Counted from the stretch's first letter, positions 8,804 to 18,432 are shown. The stretch is 64,000 bases of DNA from an uncultured Porphyromonas sp. (GCF_902489635.1 NZ_CABUAN010000008.1:11679-75678), one strand, 5' to 3'. The notes: generated by a model from the letters alone, not told the origin. Translations and numbers: made by a program.

Positions 8804-9427
8804 TTACTGCTCCTGCAGATCCTTGTTTTTACTGCGCTGTATCCATACGATACAAGCGAGGACGATGAGCGCCATAGGAGGCATGATCATCAAGCCGTGA
8901 TTGACGTAGCCCATATCGTAGAAGGACTGCGGGATAATCTGATATCCGAGTAGTGATCCTCTACCAAGCAGCTCACGGACGAAGCCGATGATCACCAAGA
9001 CGAGTCCATAGCCCAGTCCATTACCGATACCATCGAGGAAGGAGGCCTTAGGACCATTTGCTAGGGCAAAAGCCTCTAGGCGACCCATCAAGATACAGTT
9101 CGTAATGATCAGACCAATGTAGACCGACAGCTCCTTAGAGACATCGTAGACATAGGCCTTGAGCACCTCATTGACGATCGTCACAAGCGCAGCGACCACC
9201 ACCAGCTGCACGATGATACGGATACGATTAGGTATCGTGTTACGCAGTAGCGATATGATTACGTTCGCAAAGGCGACGACCACCGTCACCGATAGAGCCA
9301 TCACCAGAGCGGGCTTGAGCTGAGCTGTGACCGCCAGTGCCGAGCATATACCGAGCACCTGTACGGTGACAGGGTTATTCTTATTGAGAGGCCCTAGGAA
9401 TACCTCTTTATTACTTATCTTACTCAT
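8804..9427 (-). CDS. nqrD: Na+-translocating NADH:quinone reductase subunit D
   Basis: NqrD is the inverted-topology partner of NqrE in the membrane part of Na+-NQR. The 207-residue protein is almost wholly hydrophobic and carries the paired-Cys segments seen in NqrD/E/RnfA/E proteins (QVLGICSALAVTAQLKPALV and IITNCILMGRLEAFA). GPLNKNNPVTVQVLGICSAL is the typical N-terminal signature. It starts 24 nt after the nqrC stop, within the operon. Confidence 0.95.
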   Translation of the reverse strand: MSKISNKEVFLGPLNKNNPVTVQVLGICSALAVTAQLKPALVMALSVTVVVAFANVIISLLRNTIPNRIRIIVQLVVVAALVTIVNEVLKAYVYDVSKELSVYIGLIITNCILMGRLEAFALANGPKASFLDGIGNGLGYGLVLVIIGFVRELLGRGSLLGYQIIPQSFYDMGYVNHGLMIMPPMALIVLACIVWIQRSKNKDLQEQ

Positions 9428-9451
9428 AGCTTAGATTACTCTCTCTTCTGA

Positions 9452-10201
9452 TTATTCTGCTGCTACTGCTTGAGTACCACGTATCTGCTCGATGTAGGGA
9501 AGGTACTCGTGGATAGAGCTCCAGAGCATGTTGTTGACACCATTGCTCGTGAGCGTACCGCCGGAGATACCATCCACGTAGTCTTGGTCGGCAAGTGTCC
9601 GGCCATGCTTGACTACTGCGATAGACTTAAACTGCCCGTCATGATAGAGCTGCTTGCCGACAAACTCCTTTGAGAAGTGCTTCGTCGCGATCTCTGCACC
9701 CAGTCCTGGAGTCTCACCAGCGTGCGAGAAGTCGGTACCATAGACGGTCGACCCGTCTGCCTGCACAGCTAGAAAGCCCCAGATAGCACCCCATAGGCCA
9801 GCACCATCCATCGGGAAGATGTAGAGCTGCTGTCCCTCGACCTCTGCCACGTAGACAGGGAGTCCGAGTGAAGGGTCTTGCTGGCGGAGCTTAAACTGAT
9901 TGGCCGTATTCATCTGGAAAGCCTCATTCTGAGCAATCTGATCACCCTCAAAGGTAGCGATCACCTCGCCCTGACCATTGACCAGGAGCTCTTGCTTGAT
10001 CACCTTCGTATAGGTGGGGATGACTTGATCTTTGGTAGGCTCTAGATGTACGGCACGTAGTATCTGCTGCATCTTGTCGATGCGCTCATTCTCCTGCTGT
10101 GGCTTGCGTAGAGCCACAGCGGTCAGTGCTAGAGCTATTGCGACTACGACCACCATAATGGCTGCGTAGAGGATCGTGTAGGTATTACTATCTCTATTCA
10201 T
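9452..10201 (-). CDS. nqrC: Na+-translocating NADH:quinone reductase subunit C
   Basis: NqrC carries a covalently bound FMN on the periplasmic side and relays electrons in Na+-NQR. One N-terminal membrane helix (about residues 8-30) precedes a soluble FMN-binding domain. The C-terminal motif GISGGTLTSNGV contains the Thr expected to carry FMN by phosphoester linkage. I chose the ATG at 10201 (MNRDSNTY), 14 nt after the nqrB stop. An upstream start at 10219 would add six residues and overlap nqrB by 4 nt. With the chosen start the protein has 249 residues, normal for the family. Confidence 0.94.
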   Translation of the reverse strand: MNRDSNTYTILYAAIMVVVVAIALALTAVALRKPQQENERIDKMQQILRAVHLEPTKDQVIPTYTKVIKQELLVNGQGEVIATFEGDQIAQNEAFQMNTANQFKLRQQDPSLGLPVYVAEVEGQQLYIFPMDGAGLWGAIWGFLAVQADGSTVYGTDFSHAGETPGLGAEIATKHFSKEFVGKQLYHDGQFKSIAVVKHGRTLADQDYVDGISGGTLTSNGVNNMLWSSIHEYLPYIEQIRGTQAVAAE

Positions 10202-10215
10202 AGTCGTAAGTAGGA

Positions 10216-11439
10216 TCAATGTTTAGCTGCCGTTGCCCAGCGCTTCTTGCGCTTAGCGACGTTTTTGTTTACTACCACATAGTCGATGAGCGGTGCGAAG
10301 ACGTTCATCAGCAAGATGGCGAGCATCATACCCTCAGGATAACCAGGGTTGAGAACACGTATGAAGACGCACATGACACCCACGAGGAGACCATAGATCC
10401 ACTTGCCCGTCTCGGTACGTGCCGAAGTAACAGGGTCGGTCGCCATAAAGACAAGACCGAAGGCAAAGCCACCATAGAGTAGGTGATGCGTGATGTCAAG
10501 CTGCATGGCAGCGGTCGTACCGATAGCGTTGAAGAGGAGTGTCATCAGAGCCGCACCTACTACACCACTCACGATGATCTTGTAGCTTGCCACGCCCGTC
10601 CAGATCAGTAGGATAGCACCGAGTAGGATCGCAAAGGTCGAAACCTCGCCGATACTACCAGGTATAAAGCCCCAGAAAGCGTCCCATAGTGATGAAGGCT
10701 CACCGAGTGTATTCACGATCGTGGGGAGCGTATCACCAGCCGTAGCCACCTGACCCAAGGGGGTAGCCCCTGAGAAGCCGTCGACAGCAGCCGTAGCCAT
10801 ATCGCCACCACCACCGAAGCCAAAGATAGGCTCCGTGCGGACGAACACCTTGTCACCAGTCATCGCTGCTGGATAGGCGAAGAAGAGGATCGCACGGGTC
10901 ACCAGAGCCACGTTGAAGACGTTGTAGCCCGTACCACCGAAGACCTCCTTGGCGAAGATCACCGACATGGCGACAGCCACAGCAATCATCCAGAGTGGCG
11001 TGCCTACGGGGACGATCATCGGAACCAGCATACCTGTCACAAGGTATCCCTCTTGTATCTCCTCATGCTTCCACTGAGCTACGGTAAACTCGATACCTAG
11101 TCCCACTACGTACGAGACTACGATCTTAGGCAGTACTGCTAGGAAGCCGAACCAAAACATCGACCAGAAGCCAGCCGTCTGACCGATCGCGATGAAGTGC
11201 TGGAGTCCCACATTGTACATACCAAAGAGTAGCGCAGGCACTAGTGCTAGCACCACGGTACTCATGACACGCTTGCTATCTATCGCATCATGTACATGCA
11301 CACCTCCTTGTGGAGCCGCTGTCGTATGCGGCACATAGAGGAAGGTCTCAAACCCGTCAAAGAGCGAGTGAAACGCATGCAGCTTACCCCCAGGTTCAAA
11401 CTGCGAGCGTCGCTTATTGAATCTATCTTTTAGTGACAT
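10216..11439 (-). CDS. nqrB: Na+-translocating NADH:quinone reductase subunit B
   Basis: NqrB is the largest membrane subunit, holding a covalent FMN and riboflavin and contributing to quinone reduction and Na+ transport. The 407 residues include about ten hydrophobic segments. VDGFSGATPLGQVAT contains the Thr expected to bind FMN covalently. KEVFGGTGYNVFNVALVTR and MATDPVTSARTETGKWIYG are strongly family-like. The 68-nt nqrA-nqrB gap contains GTAGCCT/AGGCTA and GGAGC/GCTCC inverted repeats, which could be an intra-operon RNA structure. Confidence 0.95.
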   Translation of the reverse strand: MSLKDRFNKRRSQFEPGGKLHAFHSLFDGFETFLYVPHTTAAPQGGVHVHDAIDSKRVMSTVVLALVPALLFGMYNVGLQHFIAIGQTAGFWSMFWFGFLAVLPKIVVSYVVGLGIEFTVAQWKHEEIQEGYLVTGMLVPMIVPVGTPLWMIAVAVAMSVIFAKEVFGGTGYNVFNVALVTRAILFFAYPAAMTGDKVFVRTEPIFGFGGGGDMATAAVDGFSGATPLGQVATAGDTLPTIVNTLGEPSSLWDAFWGFIPGSIGEVSTFAILLGAILLIWTGVASYKIIVSGVVGAALMTLLFNAIGTTAAMQLDITHHLLYGGFAFGLVFMATDPVTSARTETGKWIYGLLVGVMCVFIRVLNPGYPEGMMLAILLMNVFAPLIDYVVVNKNVAKRKKRWATAAKH

Positions 11440-11507
11440 ATAATATAGTAGTCATAGTCCATAGCCTTACGGTGACGGAGCGTTGCTCCCACGGGAGGCT
11501 ACTTTTT

Positions 11508-12863
11508 TTAGTTCATCTCCTTATATAGTAGGTCTAAACCTTGACGCACGATGTGCTGCAGCTCCATCTTGGAGGTGTCGACGAACTCGCACAGGGCGAA
11601 GTCCTCGGGAGCCACCTCGTAGATGCCTAGCTCCTCCATCTTGTCAATGTCAAAAGCTATAATCGCCTTCAGCAGATACTCCGCATAGATATCTAGCGGG
11701 AAGACGCTCTGCAACTCATGACTCATGATCATCGCACGCTCGCCACCCTTGAGGCGGGCATCCAGCGTATAGTGCTTGCGAGGCATCAGCCAGCTGAGGT
11801 AAGTACGGCTCTGGCTAAACTCTCCAAAACGGGGCATAGCCCATCCGAGTAGTTCATCGCGATCAGCCCCATCAGGGATCACCGTGATCTGATCGCAGCT
11901 CATCGGGAAGAAAGGACGCTCCTCCGTGAGCTGTGTACCTGTCAGCACATCGCCTGCGATGATACGCGTCTTGCATCCATCCTGAGCCAGCTTGCCCAGA
12001 CTCTCTATACGACAGCCAGGCAGTAGGTCCATATAGCCATGCTCGGCAGCGTGACTACCGGTGATGGCTATGCGACGGCTGTAATCCACATGCCCCGTCA
12101 TCAGGAGACGACCGATGAGTACTACATCTGTAGCACGAAGTGTCCAGACCGTCTCGCCCTTGTTGATAGGAGCTACGTGGTTGATCAGCACTCCCACATT
12201 ACCAGCAGGATGTGGCCCTCTTACCTCTACGCTCTCCACCTCTGCGGGCAGCGTCAGAGGGCAATCGTGTGCGACGCCTACGTAGACCTTGCCAGCTGTA
12301 AGACGAGCCAAGGCGCGTAGTCCTAGGCGTAGCTCCTCCTCACGTCCCTCTAGCAGATAGTCGATCTCAGGAGCTAGCGGAGCGGTCAGATGCGCTGTGA
12401 CAAATATATCTCGTGGTGCGATCGTAGGGTTAGCAATGCGATCGTAAGGTCTCTGACGTATGAGCGTCCATAGGCCAGACTCTAGCAGCAGGGCCTGTAG
12501 CTTGCTCGCTTCACCGTCAAGTAGTCCCTCTACGGCAAAGGTGCGCTGTGCCTGACTCTCATCTGGGCGTATCTCTACGCTCATTATTTTACGCTTAGCA
12601 CCTCTATTGATCGCGACTAGCTCACCACTGACGGGTGCTGTGACCCATATCTCTGGGTACTGCTTATCGTAGACAATCGGGTCGCCAGCCTCTACGTGAT
12701 CTCCCACATGCACCTTCATCTTGGGCGTCAGCCCAGGTACATCATCGGGCACCCATGCATAGGTGGACGATGCTCCGCCAGAAGGTGTGGTCAGGAGGGT
12801 ACGGGGCGCAGTCCCATTTAGTTTGAGATCCAAGCCTCGCTTGATAGTTATCGTTCTTGCCAT
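11508..12863 (-). CDS. nqrA: Na+-translocating NADH:quinone reductase subunit A
   Basis: NqrA is the peripheral cytoplasmic subunit associated with quinone binding in Na+-NQR. The protein has 451 residues, the family length, and opens with TITIKRGLDLKLNGTAP, a near-signature start. It has no membrane segments. Other recognisable parts are the lipoyl-like domain (VHVGDHVEAGDPIVYDK) and HPAGNVGVLINHVAPI. It is the first gene of the six-gene operon, with a TACTTTTG promoter box about 33 nt upstream of the ATG. Confidence 0.95.
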   Translation of the reverse strand: MARTITIKRGLDLKLNGTAPRTLLTTPSGGASSTYAWVPDDVPGLTPKMKVHVGDHVEAGDPIVYDKQYPEIWVTAPVSGELVAINRGAKRKIMSVEIRPDESQAQRTFAVEGLLDGEASKLQALLLESGLWTLIRQRPYDRIANPTIAPRDIFVTAHLTAPLAPEIDYLLEGREEELRLGLRALARLTAGKVYVGVAHDCPLTLPAEVESVEVRGPHPAGNVGVLINHVAPINKGETVWTLRATDVVLIGRLLMTGHVDYSRRIAITGSHAAEHGYMDLLPGCRIESLGKLAQDGCKTRIIAGDVLTGTQLTEERPFFPMSCDQITVIPDGADRDELLGWAMPRFGEFSQSRTYLSWLMPRKHYTLDARLKGGERAMIMSHELQSVFPLDIYAEYLLKAIIAFDIDKMEELGIYEVAPEDFALCEFVDTSKMELQHIVRQGLDLLYKEMN

Positions 12864-12895
12864 GACGATCTCTCTTTAGAATCCAACAATTGGTG

Positions 12896-12903
12896 CAAAA
12901 GTA
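12896..12903 (-). promoter_or_regulatory. -7 promoter box for nqrABCDEF
   Basis: Minus-strand TACTTTTG matches TAnnTTTG and lies 33-40 nt upstream of the nqrA ATG. I do not see a clear -33 TTTG at the normal distance. Confidence 0.5.
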
Positions 12904-13004
12904 CTCATTTTATTTGGGACTAGCTCACTTTAGGTAGAAAAACTTCTGGCTGACCTCTTATCGTCAACATCGGCTACACCACGAGACGCTCCTTTTCGTC
13001 CCAT

Positions 13005-13031
13005 GAGACTGTTGACTTTTGCAACAGTCTC
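13005..13031. repeat. Solo 27-nt MITE-end hairpin, opposite orientation
   Basis: This is the exact reverse complement of the 27-nt hairpin at 4359-4385 and of the hairpin end of the 175-bp MITE. No other MITE sequence is attached. It lies between the divergent nqr promoter side and palindrome array R2. Confidence 0.75.
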
Positions 13032-13044
13032 CTCACAGAGGCGA

Positions 13045-13167
13045 TCTACACGTGGAAATTTCCAAATCCCCACAGAGGAAAGGGATAAAACTTCGGAGGA
13101 ATGAAATGAAACTTCGGAGGAATCAAATGACAAGTCCGAAGAAATGATTTGCCCCCGCGTGGAGGGT
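13045..13167. repeat. Palindrome array R2, about 21-22 nt pitch
   Basis: Short dyad units have centres near 13051.5, 13073, 13095, 13116, 13137 and 13158.5. The three central units are the same TTCGGAGG 21-mers as in array R1 but inverted, flanked by CACGTG-like outer units (ACACGTGG and GCGTGGAGG). Together with the solo hairpin this fills most of the 498-base gap between nqrA and the ragB terminator. Confidence 0.7.
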
Positions 13168-13222
13168 TAAGAAGAGCCAGGTGAGGATTGTCGATTTTCT
13201 CCGTGGCTACAATGAAAAACAA

Positions 13223-13268
13223 GAAGCCCCCGAGATAATCCACCTGTGTGGAGATATCTCGGAGGCTA
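13223..13268 (-). terminator. Terminator of the ragAB-like operon
   Basis: Minus-strand AGCCTCCGAGAT pairs with ATCTCGGGGGCT, followed by TTCTTGTTTTTC. It lies about 94 nt after the ragB stop. Confidence 0.75.
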
Positions 13269-13361
13269 TCTTTATTGTTAGGATCTCTTGCGACACGCTA
13301 CTCTGTCAGCTAGTCATACACTAGCAGTAGAAAGCGTATCACCGAGTTTGCTACTTATAGC

Positions 13362-15011
13362 TTACCAGTTACGTATAAGCTCCTTATTTGCGAAGCGATC
13401 CTGGAGTGGGAACTCCCAGATGAACATCTTGTCCGTGTGAGACTTGTGCATATCCAGGCTCTTCTCATGGAGTGCACCAGAAGCGGCTAGAGCAGGCTGT
13501 GCGGGCTTGTCACTACGATCTAGATCCACCTGCCAGCGCTTGAGATCGGTCATACGTGTACCCATACCGAGCATCTCGCGTGTACGCTCATGCATGACTG
13601 CCTGCTTGATCTGATCCTGTGTCGTAGCCTTGAGCTGATCACCTAGACCACGAGCCATACGGAACTCCTCTAGAGTAGCCTTAGCACTAGCTACATCACC
13701 ACTCCACGCCTGAGCCTCAGCCTTGATAAGCCAAGCCTCTGCGATGTCAAAGAGGTGTGTCGTATGTGCATAACTATAGAGCTGCTTTTCACGATTCTGA
13801 TCTAGGTCTGGATTGCCTCTAAACTTGGAGACAAATGTAGCACCATCAGCATCATACACCAATACCCGTACACCGTTGGGTTTCTGAGAGCCATCCTCGA
13901 ACCAGTTTGTATAGCGCCAATCCTTACCCTCCTGAGAGGTCTCTGTATCGATAGGCTTATTGTACAGATCTAGGAGATACTGAGAAGGTAGCCATACAGG
14001 CACTACAAGCTCTACATCACTACCGTCGCTAAGAGCCCCCTTGAGGTAGCGGATACCATGTAGGACGCCACCGACACGACCTACCTTCTTATTAGCATAG
14101 GTCTTGATCATGATCTCGGTAGAGGTCTCGTACTTCCAGATGTTTAGGAGAGCAGTCTTGTCTTTCTGATCTTCCTGCTCAGAGGGCGCACCCTTTGTAG
14201 CGAGAGGATAGTTATCAATGAACTTATCAACCTCTGCGATAGCATCCTGATATTTATGCATCTCAAGGAGTATGCGAGCGCGAATAGCGTAAGCATAGTC
14301 ATCAACGAGATAGCAGGGGATACCATCCATCTGCAGGTCATTATAGGCAGCCTTGGTAGGTAGCTTCTTAGCAGCCTCAGCGAGTTCATCGAGGCACCAC
14401 TCGTAGACCTCCTTTTGTGTGGAGCGCGCCTTAGGCGTTTCCTTAAAGAGGGGGTCGAAGTGCTTCATCATGACGATACCTAGGTCACCACCATCGTTAG
14501 CGTCATTGTAGCGCTTAGAGAAGCGTAGCATCAGACGATAATGGGCTAGTGCACGTAGTGTACGTGCCTCTGCTATATAAGTCTCAATGCTTAGCTTATC
14601 GGCATCTGATAGATCCTTCGTGAGCTCCTCGTTTGCCATAAACTCTTCAGTACGCATGATGAAGTAGTTGGCATCCTTGATGAGTGAGCAGTAAGATCCG
14701 TAATAAGAAGCGATCTCATCAGCATCACTAAGAAGCTGCTCATCCCAGTCATAGAACTTACCATTGGCTCCATTGTCACGGGCGTTGACGACATTGTAGA
14801 GATCAGCCTGATAGTCGCCGAGGACTAGATTCGCAGGAGACTCAGCCCCACGGACTGTTTCAAACATGGCCTCGCGTGTCCACTTGACGTCTTGCATCGT
14901 CTTGAACTCGGTCTGTGCCTTGTTGCCCTCGGGAATATACTCTACTTTACAAGCAGCGAGAGCAAGTAGCGATACAAGCAAGAGACCTAGGGTCTTGATA
15001 TGTTGTTTCAT
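13362..15011 (-). CDS. ragB: RagB/SusD-family outer-membrane lipoprotein
   Basis: SusD-family lipoproteins form the surface lid over a SusC/RagA TonB-dependent barrel; RagB of P. gingivalis captures oligopeptides. The N-terminus is a lipoprotein signal ending in LLALAAC with the lipidated Cys. The interior is helix-rich with TPR-like repeats (YIAEARTLRALAHYRLMLRF). The C-terminus has the SusD/RagB pattern HERTREMLGMGTRMTDLKRW and ends WEFPLQDRFANKELIRNW, close to the RagB terminus as I remember it. Length is 549 residues. It follows ragA by 39 nt. The symbol marks RagB likeness; peptide rather than glycan specificity is inferred from resemblance to RagA/RagB. Confidence 0.82.
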   Translation of the reverse strand: MKQHIKTLGLLLVSLLALAACKVEYIPEGNKAQTEFKTMQDVKWTREAMFETVRGAESPANLVLGDYQADLYNVVNARDNGANGKFYDWDEQLLSDADEIASYYGSYCSLIKDANYFIMRTEEFMANEELTKDLSDADKLSIETYIAEARTLRALAHYRLMLRFSKRYNDANDGGDLGIVMMKHFDPLFKETPKARSTQKEVYEWCLDELAEAAKKLPTKAAYNDLQMDGIPCYLVDDYAYAIRARILLEMHKYQDAIAEVDKFIDNYPLATKGAPSEQEDQKDKTALLNIWKYETSTEIMIKTYANKKVGRVGGVLHGIRYLKGALSDGSDVELVVPVWLPSQYLLDLYNKPIDTETSQEGKDWRYTNWFEDGSQKPNGVRVLVYDADGATFVSKFRGNPDLDQNREKQLYSYAHTTHLFDIAEAWLIKAEAQAWSGDVASAKATLEEFRMARGLGDQLKATTQDQIKQAVMHERTREMLGMGTRMTDLKRWQVDLDRSDKPAQPALAASGALHEKSLDMHKSHTDKMFIWEFPLQDRFANKELIRNW

Positions 15012-15050
15012 ACTATATTTTCTATTATAAGGTGATTAAATAGTCCTTGC

Positions 15051-18000
15051 TTAGAATGTGATCTGAAGACCTCCTACATACTGGCGGGTATTAGGATAGC
15101 TATTCATAGCCATGTTGTAACCAGCCTCTGGGTCAAACCCACTAAACTTCGTAAAGGTGAGTAGGTTACGTCCAGTCACGTAGACACGTACACCAGAGAT
15201 GACGCCGATCTTCTCAAACCATGCGCTAGGCAGTGCGTATGAGAGACGTACGTTCTTCAAGCGAAGGAATGATGCGTTCTCCAAGAGACGAGAGTCGAAA
15301 GCGATCTGCTCGCCGAACTTAGGTACATCAGTATTCGTATTCTCTGGAGTCCAAGCGTCGAGGACCTTGCGGCTCTTGTTGGAGTCTAGGAACTCTTGGC
15401 TGAGGTTCTCTGTGAAGTAGCGGTCATTATTCATAATCCACTTACCTACGTTGAATGCCCAGTCGATATCGAGTGCGAGGCCCTTCCAGCTAGCACCCAT
15501 AGAGAAACCACCATTGAACGGAGCGCGGAGCTTCTTGCCAGAAGCACGAAGGAGCTTCTCAGCTACATACTCTTCTGTGACACGATCCTTAGAGATGTTG
15601 CCATTCTCATCGGGTATATACCACTGCTGCTTACCAGTCTCAGGATTGACACCAGCATACTCAGCCATTAGGAACTGCTCAGCCTCACCGACCTTGTATA
15701 TCAAGCTGTAGTTAGGCATCTTGTACTCATCCATACCATAGAAGAGCTTAGTGATCTTCTCGTGGTTGTAGTTGAGTACTGCAGAAGCATAGACGTTCCA
15801 GTCACGTGTACGAACAATGTCGTAGCTGACCGTCAGGTCAATACCTGTGTTAGTCATCGAGCCTACGTTCTCATAGCGAGAAGCGAAGCCAGAGATGTAA
15901 GGTAGAGGTACTGACATAAGCATGTCGTCTGTGATACGGTGATAAATGTTGGTCACCGTGTGCAGGCGATTGTCGAAGGCATCGAAGTCTACACCGACAT
16001 TGAGGTTAGACTGCTTCTCCCAGCCTAGATCAGGGTTACCGATTGAAGCTGCGTAGAGACCGAAGATACCACTATAGTTGACACGACCCAAGTGTGGGAA
16101 GAATGCCAAGGTGGGGATAGAAGAGTTACCCGTCGTACCCCAGCTAGCACGTAGACGTAGCGTGTTGAGCCACTTGACGTGATCTAGGTGTGCACGATAG
16201 ATATCATAGGTAGCACCTACTGAGTAGAAGAGTGCTGTCTGGTTGCTAGTACCAAATCTTGAAGAAGCATCGCTACGTAGCGATAGGTCTAGGTGTAGGT
16301 AGTTGTCAAAGGAATAGTTGACACGACCGAAGAAAGAGAGGTAGTTATAACCACTCTTTGCCTGACTAGGTAGCACTAGATCCTCAGGCTGTGTACTACC
16401 AGAGCCTAGGAGCATAAACTCAGAGTGCTCTAGACCACGCGCATAAGCACCGATGATGTCGGCACGGCTCTGAACCCACTCCTGACCAAGCAGGAAGGTG
16501 AGCTTGTGCTTATCAGCAAAAGAGGTGCGATACTCAGCCGTATTGGTCCATGTGAAGAGTCTATAGAGACTACGCTGCTCACTTCTTGAGCCACGCTTGT
16601 CGGTTCTCCAGTAAGCTCCTGGGAGGAATGCATTAGAAGAGAGGCTGTGAGACATGTCTAGACCGGCCTGAGTCTTGATGACAAGACCCTTGATAGGCGT
16701 CAGCTCAGCATAACCACCGATGTTAGCCTGGTAACCGTCAGAGACCTCCTTACGATACTTGTCAGAGATATCTCTAATGATACCGAAGTCTCCTACCTGT
16801 GTTAGGTACCAGTAGCGACGTAGCTCACCATTTGCATCATAAGGAGAGAAGTAACGAGGCTGTACAAGAGCACCAAACGGGCCCTCGTCGACGTAAGAGT
16901 TACCCTCAAAGCTAGAAGAGAACTGCTGCGTATAAGCTCCAAAGAGGTTTGCACCTACCTTGAGCCAATCCTTGACACGAGAGTCAACGCTGACACGACC
17001 ATTGTAGCGTGTGAAGCTGTTGCGACCACGAGTCAGACCCTCCTGTGAGAAGGTACCCATAGAGATGTAGTACTGCGTACGGTTGCTACCACCGCTGAAT
17101 GAGATGTCAGCATTGTACGTAGGAGCCAAGCGTCCCATGAAGAACTTGAGCCAGTCGAAGTTGTAGTCTGCTGGATTATAGTCGTCCACATCAAAGAGTG
17201 GATTGAAAGACCATGCCTCTCTCTCATTATCACTCTGAGCCTTCTTGTTGAGTGCTGCAAGGAGCTCAGCCTTGGTCTTAGCCTTTAGGTATCCATGAGC
17301 AGCCTGATAGTCTAGCAGCTCATCACCGGTCATCATGTTGTCGTAAGGCTTTCTATTGATGAACTGGGAGATACCATACTGTGCGTTGACAGTGATATGT
17401 CCTAGTCCCTCCTCAGAGCGCTTACCCTTCTTGGTGGTGATGACGATAACACCATTAGCTGCTCGCGCACCGTAGATAGATGTTGACGAAGCGTCCATAA
17501 GGGTAGTCAAGCTCTCGATATCGTTGGAGTTCATAGCCATAACGGTAGCTAGGTCGGTCTGCATACCATCTACGATGTAGAGAGGTGCAGAGCCAGCCGT
17601 TAGTGAACCTTTTCCGTGGATCTGTACGTTTGCCACAGCATTAGGGTCTCCAGAGGTCGTCAAGACACTCATACCAGCGACCTTACCTTGTAGTGCGTCC
17701 ATCACGTTGGCTACAGGCTTCTCAGCGATCTGCTCACCAGATACGCGAGCCATAGAGCCTGAGATCGTGCTGAGCTTCTGTCCTGAACCGTAACCTACTA
17801 CGACGACCTGATCTAGGGTCTGATCGTCAGTCGTCATGACGACGTTCATCACCTTGGAGATGGGTACGGAGATAGTCTTAAGACCTACGTAGGAGAAGGT
17901 CAGCTTCTTTGCAGAGGCAGGTACACTGAGTGTAAACTTACCATCTACGTCTGTCGTGGTACCAATAGAGGTGTTGCCCTCTACAACCACGTTCGCAAAC

Positions 18001-18116
18001 ATCACCGGCTCTTTACCCTCTCCCGAGGTTACAGTACCTGTGATGGTCCTATTCTGCGCTACAGCCCATCCTATGCTGGCCGTTAGCATCAGAAAGAATA
18101 GAGCCAATCTTTTCAT
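15051..18116 (-). CDS. ragA: RagA/SusC-family TonB-dependent outer-membrane transporter
   Basis: This 1021-residue protein is a TonB-dependent barrel that imports substrate captured by its RagB partner. A signal peptide (ending GWAVAQ, about residue 20) is followed by a carboxypeptidase-like regulatory domain (about 22-105; FANVVVEGNTSIGTTTDVDG). The plug domain follows, with VVVGYGSGQKLSTISGSM, EKPVANVMDALQGKVAGM and SIYGARAANGVIVITTKKG. A 22-strand barrel ends in the aromatic YVGGLQITF. Several stretches match P. gingivalis RagA as I remember it (MDALQGKVAGMSVLTTSGDP, ITDDMLMSVPLPYISGF, NDRYFTENL), so oligopeptide uptake is likelier than glycan uptake. Its promoter lies over 200 nt upstream, leaving a long leader. 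Confidence 0.85.
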   Translation of the reverse strand: MKRLALFFLMLTASIGWAVAQNRTITGTVTSGEGKEPVMFANVVVEGNTSIGTTTDVDGKFTLSVPASAKKLTFSYVGLKTISVPISKVMNVVMTTDDQTLDQVVVVGYGSGQKLSTISGSMARVSGEQIAEKPVANVMDALQGKVAGMSVLTTSGDPNAVANVQIHGKGSLTAGSAPLYIVDGMQTDLATVMAMNSNDIESLTTLMDASSTSIYGARAANGVIVITTKKGKRSEEGLGHITVNAQYGISQFINRKPYDNMMTGDELLDYQAAHGYLKAKTKAELLAALNKKAQSDNEREAWSFNPLFDVDDYNPADYNFDWLKFFMGRLAPTYNADISFSGGSNRTQYYISMGTFSQEGLTRGRNSFTRYNGRVSVDSRVKDWLKVGANLFGAYTQQFSSSFEGNSYVDEGPFGALVQPRYFSPYDANGELRRYWYLTQVGDFGIIRDISDKYRKEVSDGYQANIGGYAELTPIKGLVIKTQAGLDMSHSLSSNAFLPGAYWRTDKRGSRSEQRSLYRLFTWTNTAEYRTSFADKHKLTFLLGQEWVQSRADIIGAYARGLEHSEFMLLGSGSTQPEDLVLPSQAKSGYNYLSFFGRVNYSFDNYLHLDLSLRSDASSRFGTSNQTALFYSVGATYDIYRAHLDHVKWLNTLRLRASWGTTGNSSIPTLAFFPHLGRVNYSGIFGLYAASIGNPDLGWEKQSNLNVGVDFDAFDNRLHTVTNIYHRITDDMLMSVPLPYISGFASRYENVGSMTNTGIDLTVSYDIVRTRDWNVYASAVLNYNHEKITKLFYGMDEYKMPNYSLIYKVGEAEQFLMAEYAGVNPETGKQQWYIPDENGNISKDRVTEEYVAEKLLRASGKKLRAPFNGGFSMGASWKGLALDIDWAFNVGKWIMNNDRYFTENLSQEFLDSNKSRKVLDAWTPENTNTDVPKFGEQIAFDSRLLENASFLRLKNVRLSYALPSAWFEKIGVISGVRVYVTGRNLLTFTKFSGFDPEAGYNMAMNSYPNTRQYVGGLQITF

Positions 18117-18359
18117 AAAACTCTTCTTTAGCGTTAGTTATACATTGATAGTTTGAATAGTCTTACCCACCCACCACGTCACGCTAGCAACTATGGTGGT
18201 GTGTCTCTGACATAACCTAATATAGCAACCAATAGAATCTCCTCTCACACTGTGGCATACGCGCAGGCACCACCCTGCACAGAGCCTTCAACATTGCCGA
18301 AGGGAGTCTACCTTAACCTTTCGGAAACAAAGGTAGTACAAAAATGCGTGGAAAACAAA
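18117..18359 (-). promoter_or_regulatory. ragAB promoter and about 205-nt 5' leader
   Basis: On the minus strand TACCTTTG (18335-18328) is a perfect -7 box, with TTTG at 18359-18356 giving a 20-nt gap, a close match to the Bacteroidetes promoter. Transcription from here leaves a leader of roughly 205 nt before the ragA ATG. The leader can fold locally (GCAGG/CCTGC around a 6-nt loop) but matches no riboswitch consensus I know; cobalamin and TPP cores were looked for and not found. It occupies most of the 396-base gap upstream of ragA. Confidence 0.65.
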
Positions 18360-18432
18360 TCTACAGAGCTATCTCGATGCAATAAATCTCACAAGTATCG
18401 ATCATTGAGTATCACAATGAGCTTATATAGCG

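Noticed and set aside
18117..18330. Cobalamin or TPP riboswitch in the rag leader
   Set aside because: A GCCAC-like motif and hairpins caught the eye, but the conserved cores of these riboswitches are absent.
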